From CBDHHC01 sp050633205 (lineage in GTDB: Bacteria > Pseudomonadota > Alphaproteobacteria > Rhizobiales > CBDHHC01), in contig JBOEGA010000161.1 in assembly GCA_050633205.1 (NCBI GenBank), positions 1 to 31,318 on the forward strand: 31,318 nucleotides of DNA, in the 5' to 3' direction. The number at the start of each line of letters is the position of its first letter. Position 1 is the first letter of the stretch. A model generated the notes under the pieces. That model saw only the letters and a list, made by a program, of their open reading frames with translations, was not told where the DNA came from and made no database searches. The translations under genes and the position numbers were made by a program. Of this stretch, positions 30,125-31,318 are shown piece by piece.

Positions 30125-31213
30125 TTAGGACATATCTGCGTTTTTTTGCTCAGCCCGCTTTTTTATGACTGTCAGAACGCTTGTATGGAAGTCCTGAAGC
30201 AGAACCCGGCCCCACAGCTCTAAATAAAAATTTACTGGTGTCTGTAAGCTATAATGAGTTTTAAGAATAAGTCTGGTTCGTTTCCCATCCAAAGGCGTTA
30301 GTGAATAGGAGCCATTTTTCAGATTGAGAAGTCCACCCTGTGGTTTGATATGTGGGTCTATGAGTTCGAGTGTTTCCGGCTCATTGAAAACAAAATCCCA
30401 GGCGACAAAGCGGTTGTTAATTTTCTTAGTAATATGTTCCTGAAAGCGGACGCCGTTTGTCCATCTTAATTGACGAATATTGCCATTCAGCACAGCATCT
30501 ATTGGCTGTGGAGAGAGCATTATGTTGTGTGTGAATGTCCATATGCGTTCATGGCTCCGGATTTCAGGAATTTCCATTGTTTCTTTCCAGACCAGTGCCG
30601 GAGGTGCATTTATGGTTATTTCTGTTGTGACGATGTTGTCCAGTTTTGGAAAAGATATTGTGTCCATTAACGGTGTCAGAAAAAGAGGCAAAAACCAGAG
30701 GGACAGATTTAGCTGTGTCTGTGATCTTCGGGACTTTAAGTATTGTAAAAGGTGACGCATCAGGAAGAGCCCTAACACCATCAGTGCAAAAAACGGGACG
30801 ATTGCCATGGCAATACAAATCCATGTTTCCATTTCTATCAGCACTAAAGCTGTGAAAATGCAGGTCAGGACGATTAATCCTCTTGAGAGAACATAAGTGA
30901 AGCTTTGTTTGTTGTCGGGATCGAGAATGATCTGGATGGCACTGCCATAGAAGAGAGGGATAAATGTCAATGTGGCAATCACCCCTGCCCTTTCAGATAC
31001 CTGATTCAAGCCGAACGCTATGATATAAAGAGTTGCTGCATAGGCTGCCACAATAGATAATCGGAGTATGGCAGGTTTCCAGATTTGTTTCACTTCGTTT
31101 TTAACTCCTGCGAGGGGCGTATATTTTGCCGGAGAGGGGGTTGTATCATTATTTATGGTTATTTGTAAGTTTAGCGGATTGTGGTGGAATTGTTTTTTTG
31201 ATTTGGGTAACAC
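30125..31213 (-). CDS. Membrane protein with C-terminal SRPBCC (START-like) domain
   Basis: This 362-residue protein starts at a GTG. About five membrane helices occupy residues 48-185. The C-terminal part from about 195 to 350 looks like an SRPBCC/polyketide cyclase fold: it opens EITINAPPALVWKETMEIPEI, contains RWTNGVRFQEHITKKINNRFVAWDFVF and ends with a long helix (NFYLELWGRVLLQDFHTSVLTVIKKRAEQ). Such domains bind hydrophobic ligands, and with a membrane anchor this suggests lipid binding or transfer, which is inference. The SRPBCC call rests on pattern, not on a search. Confidence 0.75.
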   Translation of the reverse strand: MLPKSKKQFHHNPLNLQITINNDTTPSPAKYTPLAGVKNEVKQIWKPAILRLSIVAAYAATLYIIAFGLNQVSERAGVIATLTFIPLFYGSAIQIILDPDNKQSFTYVLSRGLIVLTCIFTALVLIEMETWICIAMAIVPFFALMVLGLFLMRHLLQYLKSRRSQTQLNLSLWFLPLFLTPLMDTISFPKLDNIVTTEITINAPPALVWKETMEIPEIRSHERIWTFTHNIMLSPQPIDAVLNGNIRQLRWTNGVRFQEHITKKINNRFVAWDFVFNEPETLELIDPHIKPQGGLLNLKNGSYSLTPLDGKRTRLILKTHYSLQTPVNFYLELWGRVLLQDFHTSVLTVIKKRAEQKNADMS

Positions 31214-31279
31214 CCGGAATAAATCGGGAACTGACAGACTTTTTCTGTAAGGGCATACTGAAGGGCAAGGCTTTCGTAT

Positions 31280-31318
31280 TTACTCATGGCCAGGGGTTAG
31301 ATCAATGACCTCCACCAG
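31280..31318 (-). CDS. Possible C-terminal end of a gene entering from the right edge
   Basis: Read on the minus strand the last 39 bases give LVEVIDLTPGHE and a stop at 31280-31282. Twelve residues are too few to identify a family, but the sequence looks like a normal protein end and would put a minus-strand gene upstream of the SRPBCC membrane protein gene, 66 bp away. Confidence 0.3.
   Translation of the reverse strand: MVEVIDLTPGHE

Noticed and set aside
31068..31308. Plus-strand frames near the right edge
   Set aside because: They lie opposite the start of the SRPBCC membrane protein and have no recognisable features.

Overview
The window is about 31 kb of chromosomal DNA with an AT-leaning composition. 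It looks alphaproteobacterial. It carries homologues of two mitochondrial complex I accessory subunits (NDUFA12, and an NDUFS6-like zf-CHCC protein), a DUF3126 protein beside cysE, the gene run cinA-like / sfsA / map / radC, a GTTC-N7-GTTC LexA box of the alphaproteobacterial type and one TTAA-N7-TTAA (CtrA-type) site. The order and genus cannot be fixed from the sequence alone. No intact rRNA or tRNA genes, CRISPR arrays or complete insertion sequences were seen.

Region 1 (1-7.3 kb) is an importer operon on the minus strand. A Tat-signal family-5 substrate-binding protein is followed by two DppB/DppC-type permeases, a fused DppD-DppF ATPase and an allophanate-hydrolase-like amidase that runs off the left edge. 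A divergent LysR-type regulator sits upstream. Together they suggest uptake and hydrolysis of a small amide or peptide-like nitrogen compound. Region 2 (7.3-10.25 kb) is a plus-strand pair, a four-part FkbH-like protein and a polysaccharide deacetylase. It is preceded by an intergenic array of helically phased GT(T/C)AC motifs.

Region 3 (10.25-18 kb) is mostly housekeeping. It holds a tandem-duplicated DUF3126 protein, cysE, an unusual membrane protein with a primase-type C-terminal domain, an alpha/beta hydrolase, the zf-CHCC protein, an FAD monooxygenase, a lipoprotein, NDUFA12 and a CinA-type molybdopterin-binding-domain protein. Region 4 (18-25.4 kb) holds sfsA, map, radC, a dual-specificity phosphatase, a Tat-exported metallo-beta-lactamase-fold enzyme, a TIGR04282/TIGR04283 glycosyltransferase pair, a PA0069-type radical SAM protein behind a LexA box, and rnhB. 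The whole 101-bp gap in front of rnhB is filled by ten phased GTTACG-like hexamers.

Region 5 (25.4-31.3 kb) is accessory. It has orphan genes (a small membrane protein, a secreted protein, a four-cysteine protein), a UlaG-like metallo-hydrolase and two multi-pass membrane proteins, one ending in an SRPBCC domain. REP-like palindromes are scattered through it, with a truncated RAYT transposase next to one of them, so small-element activity has probably shaped this stretch.

The most notable observations are the two phased GTTAC arrays, the LexA box before the radical SAM gene, the decayed RAYT/REP system, and the domain architectures at 7.6, 10.3 and 11.9 kb.
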